Assembly (NCBI GenBank): GCA_041653835.1
Contig: JBAZEP010000006.1
Location: 1-64,000, forward strand
DNA length: 64,000 nt
Source of the DNA: UBA10183 sp041653835
GTDB taxonomy: Bacteria; Omnitrophota; Gorgyraeia; Gorgyraeales; Gorgyraeaceae
Reading direction: 5' to 3'
The translations under genes and the position numbers were made by a program. This document shows positions 7,960-16,596 of this stretch, in pieces (position 1 is the first letter of the stretch; every line of letters begins with the position of its first letter). A model generated the notes under the pieces. That model saw only the letters and a list, made by a program, of their open reading frames with translations. It had not been told where the DNA came from and did no database searches.

Positions 7960-8886
7960 ATGACGGGAACAAAAATGGCGATTTTGGACATAAAAATAGG
8001 GAAGATTAAATTAAAGAATCCTGTGATGGCCGCTTCAGGCACTTTCGGGTATGCCAGGGAATTTGAAAAGTTAACCGACCTTTCTCTTATAGGAGCTATT
8101 ATCACAAAAACGATTACCCTTAATCCGCGGCAGGGAAATCCCATGCCCAGGATATGCGAGACCTCGGCGGGGATGCTTAACGCGATCGGGCTCCAGAACG
8201 AAGGGTTCGATAATTTCATAAAAGAAAAAATGCCGTATCTCTCCAGGCTCGGCGTGCCGGTTATCATAAGTATATCCGGGAACAATATAGACGAGTTCTT
8301 TATCCTCGCGAAACGGCTCGATAAAATAAAAAGCATAGCCGGCATAGAGCTGAATATATCCTGCCCGAACATCAAGTGCGAAGGCCTGGTGGCGCAGGAC
8401 GCTAAAGAAACTTACGAGGTTGTAAAGGCTGTCAGGAAAATAACAGGAAAGACTGTTATCACAAAACTTTCCCCGAACGTGACGGATGTAGTCAAGATTG
8501 CCGGCGCCGCGGAGGACGCGGGTTCGGACGCGGTAAGCTTGGTCAATACATTCTTAGGCATGGCGATAGACATTGATACAAGAAAACCGAAATTAGGGAA
8601 TATCACAGGCGGCTTAAGCGGCCCGTGCATAAAACCTATAGCCGTGAGAATGGTATACGAGGTAGCGAGAAATATAGATATCCCTGTCATAGGTATAGGC
8701 GGTATAATGGCGAGCGATGACGCTATAGAGTTTATGCTGGCAGGCGCCACAGCTGTCCAGATAGGTACCGCTAATTTTGTAGATCCGGGTATTTGTGTTA
8801 AGACAGTAAGAGGGATAGAAAATTATTTGAGAAAGCATAAGATAGAAAAAATCGAAGATATTATAGGCGGCATGGAGCAAAAGTGA
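7960..8886 (+). CDS. pyrD: Dihydroorotate dehydrogenase, class 1B catalytic subunit
   Basis: Oxidises dihydroorotate to orotate using FMN, transferring electrons to PyrK. The motif ELNISCPNIKCEG contains the class 1B catalytic Cys. The FMN phosphate-binding region IPVIGIGGIMASDDA is present, as is NAIGLQNEGF near the N-terminus. ATG 7960 and ATG 7975 are both possible starts, and neither has a strong Shine-Dalgarno. Overlaps pyrF by 4 bp. Confidence 0.95.
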   Translation: MTGTKMAILDIKIGKIKLKNPVMAASGTFGYAREFEKLTDLSLIGAIITKTITLNPRQGNPMPRICETSAGMLNAIGLQNEGFDNFIKEKMPYLSRLGVPVIISISGNNIDEFFILAKRLDKIKSIAGIELNISCPNIKCEGLVAQDAKETYEVVKAVRKITGKTVITKLSPNVTDVVKIAGAAEDAGSDAVSLVNTFLGMAIDIDTRKPKLGNITGGLSGPCIKPIAVRMVYEVARNIDIPVIGIGGIMASDDAIEFMLAGATAVQIGTANFVDPGICVKTVRGIENYLRKHKIEKIEDIIGGMEQK

Positions 8887-9575
8887 AAGACAAAGTCATT
8901 GTAGCGCTGGATGTGAATAGTCTTAAAGAAGAACAGCGGCTCCTGGATATCTTAAGCCCGCATGTCAGGGTTTTTAAAATAGGCATGGAATTATTTTATT
9001 CATGCGGGGCGAAGGCAGTGGAGCTTGTCAAAAAATATGACAGGGACATATTCCTGGACCTGAAATTCCACGATATCCCAAATACAGTTTACGCCGCGGC
9101 TAAAGCCGCTGTAAGGTTCGAGGTGTTTATGTTCAATGTGCACGCCTCAGGCGGCGCGGATATGATGAAAAAGGCGCTGGAAGGCGCGGAAGAAGAAAGC
9201 GAAAAGCTTGGTATAGCCAGGCCGAAAATTTTAGGCGTGACAGTCCTTACCAGCATGGACACAGAAGCGCTTAAAAAGACAGGCATCAATAAATTACCTG
9301 AAGAGCAGGTGTTGAATTTAGCGAGACTGGCTAAAGAAGCGGGATTGGATGGCGTGGTGGCATCTCCCGAAGAAATAACCGCAATAAGAAAAAATATCGG
9401 GAAAGATTTTTTAATAGTTACCCCGGGCGTCAGGCCGTTAGGTTCGGATACCGGGGATCAAAAAAGGGTGGCTACGCCGAAAGAGGCATTTGAGCGGGGC
9501 GCGGATTATATTGTGGTCGGAAGGCCTGTCACAAAAGCCAAAGATCCTGTTAAGGCGCTCGAAACAATCATATAA
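8883..9575 (+). CDS. pyrF: Orotidine-5'-phosphate decarboxylase
   Basis: Decarboxylates OMP to UMP. The catalytic DLKFHDIPNT motif (near residues 59-68) supplies the Asp-Lys-Asp set, and VTPGVRPLG near the C-terminus binds phosphate. At 230 residues it is the group I size. It starts with GTG in an overlap with the pyrD stop. The palindrome at 9580 follows its stop by 4 bp. Confidence 0.95.
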   Translation: MKDKVIVALDVNSLKEEQRLLDILSPHVRVFKIGMELFYSCGAKAVELVKKYDRDIFLDLKFHDIPNTVYAAAKAAVRFEVFMFNVHASGGADMMKKALEGAEEESEKLGIARPKILGVTVLTSMDTEALKKTGINKLPEEQVLNLARLAKEAGLDGVVASPEEITAIRKNIGKDFLIVTPGVRPLGSDTGDQKRVATPKEAFERGADYIVVGRPVTKAKDPVKALETII

Positions 9576-9579
9576 AAAT

Positions 9580-9624
9580 CCCTAATGTCACATTTAAGAC
9601 ACTGTCTTAAATGTGACATTAGGG
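9580..9624. repeat. Intergenic palindrome, GACA-N-TGTC family, copy 2
   Basis: Two perfect 22-bp arms around a single C. The inner 41 bp (arms CTAATGTCACATTTAAGACA and complement) are identical to copy 3 at 44064. It lies between pyrF and pyrE, inside the operon, with no T-run. Confidence 0.85.
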
Positions 9625-9642
9625 AAACAGAAGAGGGGTTTT

Positions 9643-10209
9643 GTGAAAGAAAAGGATATTTTAAAATTATTTGAGGATACAGGTGCGCTTTTGAGCGGGC
9701 ATTTCAGGCTTTCGAGCGGGCTTCACAGCGGGAATTATTTTCAATGCGCGCTCTTGCTGCAAAACCCTTCTGTAGCGGGAAAGATATGCAAGGAGCTGGC
9801 TGACTATTTTAAAGACGATAAACCTACATGCGTGGTGGCGCCTGCCCTGGGAGGCGTGATAGTCTCTTATGAAACCGCCAGGGCGCTCGGCGTAAAATCC
9901 TTATTCACGGAGCGGGTGGAAGGCAAGATGGTCATAAGAAGAGGCTTTGACCTGAAAAAAGAGGACAGGGTCCTGGTGGTAGAGGATGTTATTACGACAG
10001 GTCTTTCCACAGGCGAGGTCCTGGAGGCGGTTAGATCAAAGGGATCCAAAGTGATAGGGGTAGGCTGCATAGTAGATAGGAGTGGAAAAACTCCGGATTT
10101 TGGTGTAAAATTAAAAAGTCTGGTTAGACTTAATTTTCCCACCTATAAGCCGGAAGACTGCCCTCTCTGCAAAAAGGGCATAGAGATAAAAAAACCCGGG
10201 AGCCGCTAA
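9643..10209 (+). CDS. pyrE: Orotate phosphoribosyltransferase
   Basis: Transfers phosphoribose from PRPP to orotate to form OMP. The PRPP loop VLVVEDVITTGLSTGE lies near residues 107-122. The start is GTG 9643, preceded by AGAGGGG. The longer frame from 9613 would begin inside the palindromic repeat and is rejected. The C-terminus CPLCKKG carries a small CxxC not needed for the activity. Last gene of the pyrimidine operon. Confidence 0.93.
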   Translation: MKEKDILKLFEDTGALLSGHFRLSSGLHSGNYFQCALLLQNPSVAGKICKELADYFKDDKPTCVVAPALGGVIVSYETARALGVKSLFTERVEGKMVIRRGFDLKKEDRVLVVEDVITTGLSTGEVLEAVRSKGSKVIGVGCIVDRSGKTPDFGVKLKSLVRLNFPTYKPEDCPLCKKGIEIKKPGSR

Positions 10210-10212
10210 GCC

Positions 10213-10530
10213 ATGAAAGATATCGTTGAAAAGATACTAAAGGAAGAAGAAAGGGCCGGCAAGATAGTTCAGGACGCGAAGGAAGAAGCCGGCCGCATTT
10301 TAAAAGAGGCCATTAAAGAGAAAGAGAACATCATAAGCCGCTCGGTCAGCGAGGCGGATGATTTCAGCCGCAGGCAAAAAGAAGATTCCGAAAAAAGAGC
10401 TGTATCCGAAAAAGAAAAAGTCCTTGCGGAGGCAAGAAAGGAAATCGCGCTTGCCCGCGACAATAGAGAAAAGGACATTTCCGGGCTTTCCGCCAAGATA
10501 TTTTCCCGGATAATAACCATCGAAAATTAA
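10213..10530 (+). CDS. V/A-type ATPase peripheral-stalk subunit G/H (operon 1)
   Basis: A 105-residue, strongly charged protein rich in Lys, Glu and Ala with coiled-coil character throughout, as expected for the small stalk subunit pairing with subunit E. It begins 3 bp after the pyrE stop, so the ATPase operon may be read through from the pyr operon. It is followed 2 bp later by subunit C. The assignment rests on composition, length and position, because these stalk subunits diverge quickly. Confidence 0.75.
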   Translation: MKDIVEKILKEEERAGKIVQDAKEEAGRILKEAIKEKENIISRSVSEADDFSRRQKEDSEKRAVSEKEKVLAEARKEIALARDNREKDISGLSAKIFSRIITIEN

Positions 10531-10532
10531 AT

Positions 10533-11579
10533 ATGCGAGAGCTTGCTGCGTATTCTTTCATTAACGCCAAGATAAGGGCCATGATATCGTTCCTGCTGAG
10601 CCCGGAGTTTTTTTCCGGCATGCTGGAGGCGGAGGATTTTTATAGCGCCCTGGAGCTGTTAAAGGAATCCTCTTCCTACAAGACCGTCATAGATGCCCTG
10701 CCAAAAGAAATAAACGACCTGAGGACAATCGAAAAACAATTTATAAAAAACGACCTGGATATATACAGGAAGATACTCCGCTCGATCCCGGGAAAAGCGG
10801 AAAAAGCGATCATGGAGCTTTTTATAGAAAATTACGAGATCGAGCAGTTGAAAGCGGTGTTGAGGATATGGAATAAAAAGGCGCCGGTAAGCGCGGAAGA
10901 ATTCCTTCCTGCGGAAAAAATAAGTTTCGGCATAGATTACAAAAAGATCATTTTCGCGCCTAATATAGAAGAGATAATCCTTATCCTGGAAGACACGCCT
11001 TACAGGAGGCCTCTTTTAAGCGCCAGGCAGAAATTCAAGGAAACAGGCTCATCGTTTTACCTGGAGGCCGCGCTGGATATGGATTATTATCAAAGGCTTC
11101 TCGCTTGCGCGGAACAGCTCTCCGCCCGCGATAAGGAGATAGCCAAAGGGATAATAGGCATAGAGATAGATACTGAGAATATAAACTGGCTCATCAGGAT
11201 GAGGAAATATTACAGCCTTTCCGCGGGCGACATACTCGAAGGCGTGATACCGGGCGGCACGCGCATAAATAAAGAAAGTATAATAAGGCTTTATACCACC
11301 GACGGCCTTACGAATATGGCGGAGAGCGTTTCCCTCGGCCCGTACGCCAGGATAAAAGAGCTCATTGAGGAAAACGCGCAGCTCATAGAAAACTTCCTTC
11401 ATGAGGTTTTTATGAGAGAGGTCAAAAGGGCGCTTTCGGGATACCCTTTTACCATAGGAGTGGTACTGGGATATACGGTGCTGAAAAAGAACGAGACAAA
11501 AAATATCGTGTCTATTCTATATGCCAGACATTTCGGCTGGAAAAAGGATGAGGCGAACAGCCTCCTGAATATATGTTGA
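10533..11579 (+). CDS. atpC: V/A-type ATPase subunit C (d-type, operon 1)
   Basis: The AC39/subunit d family, which links the central stalk to the membrane ring. At 348 residues it has the expected length. The start RELAAYSFINAKIRAM and the internal FIENYEIEQLKAVLRIW repeat unit are characteristic. It overlaps the subunit I gene by 7 bp. No counterpart exists in the second ATPase operon. Confidence 0.88.
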   Translation: MRELAAYSFINAKIRAMISFLLSPEFFSGMLEAEDFYSALELLKESSSYKTVIDALPKEINDLRTIEKQFIKNDLDIYRKILRSIPGKAEKAIMELFIENYEIEQLKAVLRIWNKKAPVSAEEFLPAEKISFGIDYKKIIFAPNIEEIILILEDTPYRRPLLSARQKFKETGSSFYLEAALDMDYYQRLLACAEQLSARDKEIAKGIIGIEIDTENINWLIRMRKYYSLSAGDILEGVIPGGTRINKESIIRLYTTDGLTNMAESVSLGPYARIKELIEENAQLIENFLHEVFMREVKRALSGYPFTIGVVLGYTVLKKNETKNIVSILYARHFGWKKDEANSLLNIC

Positions 11580-13474
11580 GCGCGTCGAGCATGGAATTGA
11601 TAAGTATAGTTGTCCTGAAAGAAAAAATAGAGGCCATAACTCTGCGCCTGCTGAAGCTCGGGATATTCCATCCTGTTGATATACGCCGGATAGAGGATGA
11701 GCTGGGGGAGTTGTCAGTTTGCGACATAGACAAGGAATATGACGGATGGGACGGCCTGGAGGCGGGGATAAGGGATAACCTGAGAAGGCTTGGCATTTCT
11801 CCCGCGTTGAGCCGGGACATAAAGGCGTTTTCGCGCGAGGACGTCCAGGATATCCTTGCCAGGCTGGAAAAAGAAGCAGGCCCTTTATTTTCCAGGAGAG
11901 AAGAGCTGGATTCCGAACTCCAGACGAAAAAATCTATTTCCTCGCAATTGAAAGCGTACCCGATGTTTTCCCTGAAGAGGGAATCGGTTTACAGTTTCCT
12001 GGAAGTAACACTGGGCAAGGTGGCGGAAAAAAATATCACGGTCCTGGAAAAAAGCCTCAAGGATATCCCGTACGTGTTTTATCCTTTCAGAAAAGAAGGG
12101 GAGAGAGTCACGGCGCTGTTCATAGGCCTCAGGCGCGACAGGGTTTTTATAGACAGGGTTTTAAAGGATATATCCTGGGAGAAGATAGCCTTCCCGGAAC
12201 AGGTGGAGGGGATCTCGAAGGATGTGGAGGCCAAGCTCTCCGGGGAGATCGAGGTAATAAGAAATAAAATAGAAGAGACAACAGGGGAGATAAAAAAGAC
12301 GGCCGCGGCGTACCAGGAAGAATTGTCCGGAGCGCACTCATTCATCAGGCTCAAAAAATCTTTGCTGGAAGCTAAAAAATATTCGTGCATGACCGATAAG
12401 ACAGTGCTGCTTTCGGGCTGGGTGCCCAGGGAAGAAAAAGAAAACGCCATAAAAGAGATAAAGAAAATAGACAAGGAATGTTATATCGAATCGAAAAACG
12501 CGGAAGAAGTGAATATCCCCAGGGAAGAGATACCTGTGAAACTCAGGCACGCGGCGTTCGTCAAGCCGTTCGAATTGCTGATAGACTCTTACGGCATACC
12601 AAGATACGGCACCATAGACCCTACGATATTTACCGCGATAAGTTTCCTCCTTATGTTCGGCGCCATGTTCGGGGATATAGGCCATGGCCTGGTGCTCGGC
12701 CTGGGGAGTTTTTTATTGAGGTTCAGCAAAAATGAAAAAGCAAGACAGGCGTTCGCGCTTATGCTTTACTGCGGCATCAGCTCCATCATCTTCGGGATAC
12801 TTTACGGAAGTTTCTTCGGGATAGAATTCCATTCCCTATGGCTCAAGCCCATAGATAATATCATGGAGATATTCAAAGTGAGCATTATATTCGGCATAGT
12901 TTTCATGAGCCTCGGTATATTGATAAACATAATAAACGCGCTAAGGGACAGGGATTACCTGAAGGTGATTTTTGACAAGGCAGGCCTTGTGGGCGGTATC
13001 ATCTACTGGTCCGCCATAGGGCTTTTTGTAAAAATGTCCATGTCCAGGACGCAGGGCCTGAATATTTATTTTATCATAATATCCGCCGGCTTCGCCCTTT
13101 TGTTCCTGAAGCCTTTTATAGAAGCGGTTTTTAAAAAAGAAAAACATAATATTTTTACCGCTGTTATGGAGAGTACCATAGATATACTGGAAGTAGGCAT
13201 GAGCTATCTGGCCAATACAGTATCCTTTATACGTATAGCCGCGTTTGCCCTGGCCCATACGGGATTATTTATCGCCATATTCGAGCTTTCCAGGATAGTG
13301 GAGGCCTCTGGCGGGGCGTTCCTGTCTTTTTTGGTTGTTATTTTGGGAAATATACTTATAATTTTACTTGAAGGGCTTGTGGTAAGCATACAATCGCTCA
13401 GGCTGAATTACTATGAGTTTTTCTCAAAATTTTTCATGCAAGGGAAGGAAACGTATAAACCGGTGAAATTGTAA
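11573..13474 (+). CDS. atpI: V/A-type ATPase subunit I (membrane a-subunit, operon 1)
   Basis: A 633-residue stator/ion-channel subunit. The N-terminal half is soluble and coiled-coil-rich and would contact the peripheral stalks. The C-terminal half has seven to eight hydrophobic helices starting near residue 345 (TIDPTIFTAISFLLMFGAMFGDIGHG is family-typical). The conserved channel region with the essential Arg is in TVSFIRIAAFALAH. ATG or TTG choice near 11573 is uncertain; it overlaps subunit C. It differs strongly from the operon-2 paralogue, which is shorter. Confidence 0.92.
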   Translation: MLSASSMELISIVVLKEKIEAITLRLLKLGIFHPVDIRRIEDELGELSVCDIDKEYDGWDGLEAGIRDNLRRLGISPALSRDIKAFSREDVQDILARLEKEAGPLFSRREELDSELQTKKSISSQLKAYPMFSLKRESVYSFLEVTLGKVAEKNITVLEKSLKDIPYVFYPFRKEGERVTALFIGLRRDRVFIDRVLKDISWEKIAFPEQVEGISKDVEAKLSGEIEVIRNKIEETTGEIKKTAAAYQEELSGAHSFIRLKKSLLEAKKYSCMTDKTVLLSGWVPREEKENAIKEIKKIDKECYIESKNAEEVNIPREEIPVKLRHAAFVKPFELLIDSYGIPRYGTIDPTIFTAISFLLMFGAMFGDIGHGLVLGLGSFLLRFSKNEKARQAFALMLYCGISSIIFGILYGSFFGIEFHSLWLKPIDNIMEIFKVSIIFGIVFMSLGILINIINALRDRDYLKVIFDKAGLVGGIIYWSAIGLFVKMSMSRTQGLNIYFIIISAGFALLFLKPFIEAVFKKEKHNIFTAVMESTIDILEVGMSYLANTVSFIRIAAFALAHTGLFIAIFELSRIVEASGGAFLSFLVVILGNILIILLEGLVVSIQSLRLNYYEFFSKFFMQGKETYKPVKL

Positions 13475-13477
13475 AGA

Positions 13478-13543
13478 GAGTCCCTCATCTGCCACAGAAC
13501 TTTGGCGGGCTCGGGACGAATTTTGTTTCACAAAATTCGGAGG
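13478..13543 (+). repeat. Two-hairpin repeat (GIY-YIG-associated family), solo copy A
   Basis: Hairpin 1 begins TCCCTC, has a CTGCCA/TGGCGG stem and ends GGCTCGGGA. Hairpin 2 is GAATTTTGT / ACAAAATTC with a TTC loop. The following GGAGG is the Shine-Dalgarno of the next gene (ATG 13549). The last 37 bp match copy D at 55390-55427 exactly. Relatives in inverted orientation flank the GIY-YIG ORF at 26240. Confidence 0.85.
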
Positions 13544-13548
13544 CAAGT

Positions 13549-13869
13549 ATGGAGCGTATCATAAGATGGTCGTGGCGCGTAGTAAAGTTCAGCGTATTTT
13601 TTCTATTTGTGTCTTTTTGCGGTTCCGCCTGGGCGCAGACTACAACCGACCCGGCAATAGTCGGGTGGGCATTTTTAGCGGCTTCTATCGCGACCGGCCT
13701 TAGCGCTATAGCGGCAGGCATAGCGGTAGCGCATGTGGGAGCGGCCGCTGTCGGAGCGATAAGCGAGAAACCCGAGATGGCAGGCAAGGCGCTGATATAT
13801 GTAGGTCTGGCTGAAGGTATAGCGATATATGGACTTATTATAGCTATAATGATATTAGGGAAAATATAA
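13549..13869 (+). CDS. atpK: V/A-type ATPase c-ring subunit K (operon 1), two-helix form with N-terminal signal-like segment
   Basis: A 106-residue proteolipid forming the rotating ring. After a hydrophobic leader ending SFCGSAWAQ, which looks like a cleavable signal peptide, there are two helices joined by an AISEKPEMAG loop. The ion-binding carboxylate is the Glu in GLAEGIAIYG. The Gln expected in helix 1 of sodium-type rings is not seen (the aligned position is Val), and Ser/Thr next to the Glu is replaced by Gly. This suggests proton use, as inference. The Shine-Dalgarno GGAGG is the end of the two-hairpin repeat immediately upstream. Confidence 0.9.
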   Translation: MERIIRWSWRVVKFSVFFLFVSFCGSAWAQTTTDPAIVGWAFLAASIATGLSAIAAGIAVAHVGAAAVGAISEKPEMAGKALIYVGLAEGIAIYGLIIAIMILGKI

Positions 13870-13884
13870 AACTGGGAGCATAGA

Positions 13885-13905
13885 ACTGGGAGTCCGACTC
13901 CCAGT
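13885..13905 (+). repeat. Short hairpin inside ATPase operon 1
   Basis: A 9-bp perfect stem (ACTGGGAGT with ACTCCCAGT, CCG loop) between subunits K and F, preceded by a second direct copy of ACTGGGAG at 13871. No T-run, so it is more likely an RNA-processing or stability hairpin, which could help set ring-subunit stoichiometry. That role is inference. Confidence 0.6.
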
Positions 13906-13912
13906 AAGACAT

Positions 13913-14215
13913 ATGACTTTTTTTTGCATAGCTGATAAAGAATCGAGCCTTGGTTTCAGGCTTGCCGGCATAGAGACAATGGAGGTTTTAAGCCGCTCGG
14001 ACAGCCTGGAGGCACTGAAGATAGCGCTGGCAACCGAAGAGGCGGGGGTGCTCCTTGTCACGGAAAAGGCCGCGTCTTTTTTAAGGAACGAGCTTAATAA
14101 CCTTATGTATAAGAACCAAAGGCCGTTGATACTCGAGCTTCCCTCAAGAGGCTCGTCCGCCAAGAAAAAGAGCGTGGGGGATTATTTAAAGGACGCGATA
14201 GGGGTGAGCGTGTGA
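13913..14215 (+). CDS. atpF: V/A-type ATPase subunit F (operon 1)
   Basis: A 100-residue Rossmann-like central-stalk subunit. FFCIADKESSLGFRLAGIETM at the N-terminus and GVLLVTEKAASFL mid-protein are typical. It overlaps subunit E by 4 bp. No F subunit is present in the second operon. Confidence 0.88.
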   Translation: MTFFCIADKESSLGFRLAGIETMEVLSRSDSLEALKIALATEEAGVLLVTEKAASFLRNELNNLMYKNQRPLILELPSRGSSAKKKSVGDYLKDAIGVSV

Positions 14216-14832
14216 CGGATAAAACACTTTATTCAAAGGTAAAAATGGAAGATGCCCAGGAGATATGCAAAAGGATAATAGACGACGCGTCATCCCAGGC
14301 TGATACGATGCTCTCGAACGCCAATAAAGAAAAATCCAGGATGATCGAAGAGGCGAATCTGGAAGCGGACGCCAAAAGAAAAGACATCCTGAAGAATAGC
14401 GAGCTGGGAACAGAAAAGACGAGGCAGAAAATCTTCTCCACGCTGAATCTTGAGAAGAAAAAGCTTTTTCTTGAAGAAAAAGGCAGGTTTATAGAAGCGG
14501 TATTCGAAAAGGTCAGGCTCGCGGCGGAAGAGTTCAGGGAAAATCCCGGCTATAAGGCATTTTTGGAAAAGGCCATAAAAGAAGGTATCGATGTCATAGG
14601 CGGGGGCGAGGCAGAGGTGTTATATTCTACGATGGATGAAAGAATAATAAAAGACGATATCATGAAAAATATAAAAGACAGCGCGATCCAGTTTAAAAAA
14701 AGCGATTTTAAGGATATAGGGGTCATTGTGCGCTCAAAGGATTCCAGGCTTATCTACGATAACACGTTTTCCGCCAGGTTCAAAAGGATGCGCGATGAAA
14801 TATATATGGAGCTATTGAAGGGAGTGTCGTAA
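14212..14832 (+). CDS. atpE: V/A-type ATPase subunit E (operon 1)
   Basis: A 206-residue peripheral-stalk subunit with a long charged coiled coil (about residues 8-100) followed by a globular C-terminal domain. The coil pairs with subunit G. It starts with GTG in an overlap with subunit F and directly abuts subunit A. Confidence 0.87.
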   Translation: MTDKTLYSKVKMEDAQEICKRIIDDASSQADTMLSNANKEKSRMIEEANLEADAKRKDILKNSELGTEKTRQKIFSTLNLEKKKLFLEEKGRFIEAVFEKVRLAAEEFRENPGYKAFLEKAIKEGIDVIGGGEAEVLYSTMDERIIKDDIMKNIKDSAIQFKKSDFKDIGVIVRSKDSRLIYDNTFSARFKRMRDEIYMELLKGVS

Positions 14833-16596
14833 ATGCTAAAGGCCGCGGGTAAGGTTTACAGGGTCATGGGGCCTGTTGTCGAGGCGGAAGAGGTGTCTTT
14901 TTTAAGGATGCTGGATATGGTGGAAGTGGGCCATGAGCATCTGGTAGGGGAGGTCGTGCGGTTGAAAGAAGACAAGGCATATATCCAGGTCTATGAGGAC
15001 ACCACATCCCTCAAGGCCGGGGATATTGTTTATACGCAGGGATTCCCGCTGTATGTGGAATTAGGGCCAGGTCTCTTAGGGAATATTTTTGACGGGATAC
15101 AGCGGCCCCTCGAGGTATTAAAAGAAAAAGAAGGATTTTATATATCGAGAGGCGTCCATGTGCCTGCCCTGGACAGGAAAAAGAAATGGGATCTCAGACT
15201 TTTAAAAAAACAGGGCGATCATGTAAAGCAAGGGGAGGCCATAGGAGAGGTCCAGGAGACATTCCTGATAAAACACAGGATCCTTGTGCCTCCGGGTATA
15301 CAGGGCACGGTAAAGTGGATTGTGCCAGAAGGCGGCTATTCCCTTGATGAGAAAATAGCGGTGGTAAGCGACAAAGATTCCGAAAAAGAGATCTTTATGT
15401 ATCAGAAATGGCCTGTGAGGCGGCCAAGGCCTTATGGCGAAAGGACCCCGATAAGCGAACCTCTTATCACAGGACAGAGGGTCATAGATACCTTGTTCCC
15501 TGTCGGCAAGGGCGGGTGCGTTGTGGTGCCCGGGGGATTCGGGACAGGAAAGACCGTTGTACAGCACCAGATCGCCAAGTGGAGCAACGCTGATATCGTG
15601 ATATATGTGGGATGCGGGGAAAGAGGGAACGAGATGACGGATATCCTGCTTAATTTTCCGAAACTCATAGATCCCGCTACTAAAAGGCCTATCATGGAAA
15701 GGACGATATTTATCGCGAATACATCCAATATGCCTGTTGCCGCCAGAGAGGCCAGTATTTATACCGGTATTACGCTCGCGGAGTATTATCGCGATATGGG
15801 TTATAACGTGGCGCTTATGGCTGACTCGACATCAAGATGGGCGGAGGCACTTAGGGAGCTTTCCGGAAGGCTTGAGGAGATGCCTTTGGAAGAAGGATTT
15901 CCGGCTTACCTGCCGTCAAGGCTCGCGGAGTTTTACGAAAGGGCGGGCCGCGTCAGGACGCTCAATAACGATAACGGCTCTATTACTATCATCGCCTCTG
16001 TTTCCCCGCCGGGCGGAGATTTTTCCGAGCCTGTCACATCCCACACGAAAAGATTTATACGCTGTTTCTGGGCGCTTGACAGGGATCTCGCGAACGCCAG
16101 GCATTACCCGTCCATAAGCTGGATAGACAGCTATTCCGAATACCTGGATGACGTAAAAGACTGGTGGCATAAAAATGTGGACAAAGACTGGCTTTCCGCC
16201 AGGTACGCTATAATGGAACTCCTGCAGAAAGAACAGAGGCTGCTCCAGGTCGTGAAACTTGTGGGACCGGACGTACTGCCGCACCGCCAAAGGCTTATAC
16301 TCGAGACGTGCAGCATGTTCAAAAATACGTTCTTGCAGCAGAGCGCTTTCGATGACATAGACACGTATTCATCGAGCCGCAAGCAGTTTTTAATGTTGAA
16401 ATCCATAATAAAATTTTACGAAAAAAGCGATGAACTGATCAAAAAAGGCGTAAACATAGAAGAGATAAGGGGCAGCTCGGCGTACCAGGAGCTCATAAGA
16501 ATGAGGCATAAATATTCTGAATCAAAAGAGGATATGGCTAAACTGGCGGAGCTTCCGTCGGAAGTCGAACACTCTCTCGGAGAATTGGAGTTCTAA
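14833..16596 (+). CDS. atpA: V/A-type ATPase catalytic subunit A (operon 1)
   Basis: The nucleotide-hydrolysing subunit, 587 residues. The Walker A loop GGFGTGKTVVQ lies near residue 234 and Walker B-like VALMADSTSRWAEALRE near 326-342. The non-homologous insertion characteristic of V/A catalytic subunits is present between residues about 100 and 200. Begins immediately after subunit E and ends immediately before subunit B. Confidence 0.97.
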   Translation: MLKAAGKVYRVMGPVVEAEEVSFLRMLDMVEVGHEHLVGEVVRLKEDKAYIQVYEDTTSLKAGDIVYTQGFPLYVELGPGLLGNIFDGIQRPLEVLKEKEGFYISRGVHVPALDRKKKWDLRLLKKQGDHVKQGEAIGEVQETFLIKHRILVPPGIQGTVKWIVPEGGYSLDEKIAVVSDKDSEKEIFMYQKWPVRRPRPYGERTPISEPLITGQRVIDTLFPVGKGGCVVVPGGFGTGKTVVQHQIAKWSNADIVIYVGCGERGNEMTDILLNFPKLIDPATKRPIMERTIFIANTSNMPVAAREASIYTGITLAEYYRDMGYNVALMADSTSRWAEALRELSGRLEEMPLEEGFPAYLPSRLAEFYERAGRVRTLNNDNGSITIIASVSPPGGDFSEPVTSHTKRFIRCFWALDRDLANARHYPSISWIDSYSEYLDDVKDWWHKNVDKDWLSARYAIMELLQKEQRLLQVVKLVGPDVLPHRQRLILETCSMFKNTFLQQSAFDDIDTYSSSRKQFLMLKSIIKFYEKSDELIKKGVNIEEIRGSSAYQELIRMRHKYSESKEDMAKLAELPSEVEHSLGELEF

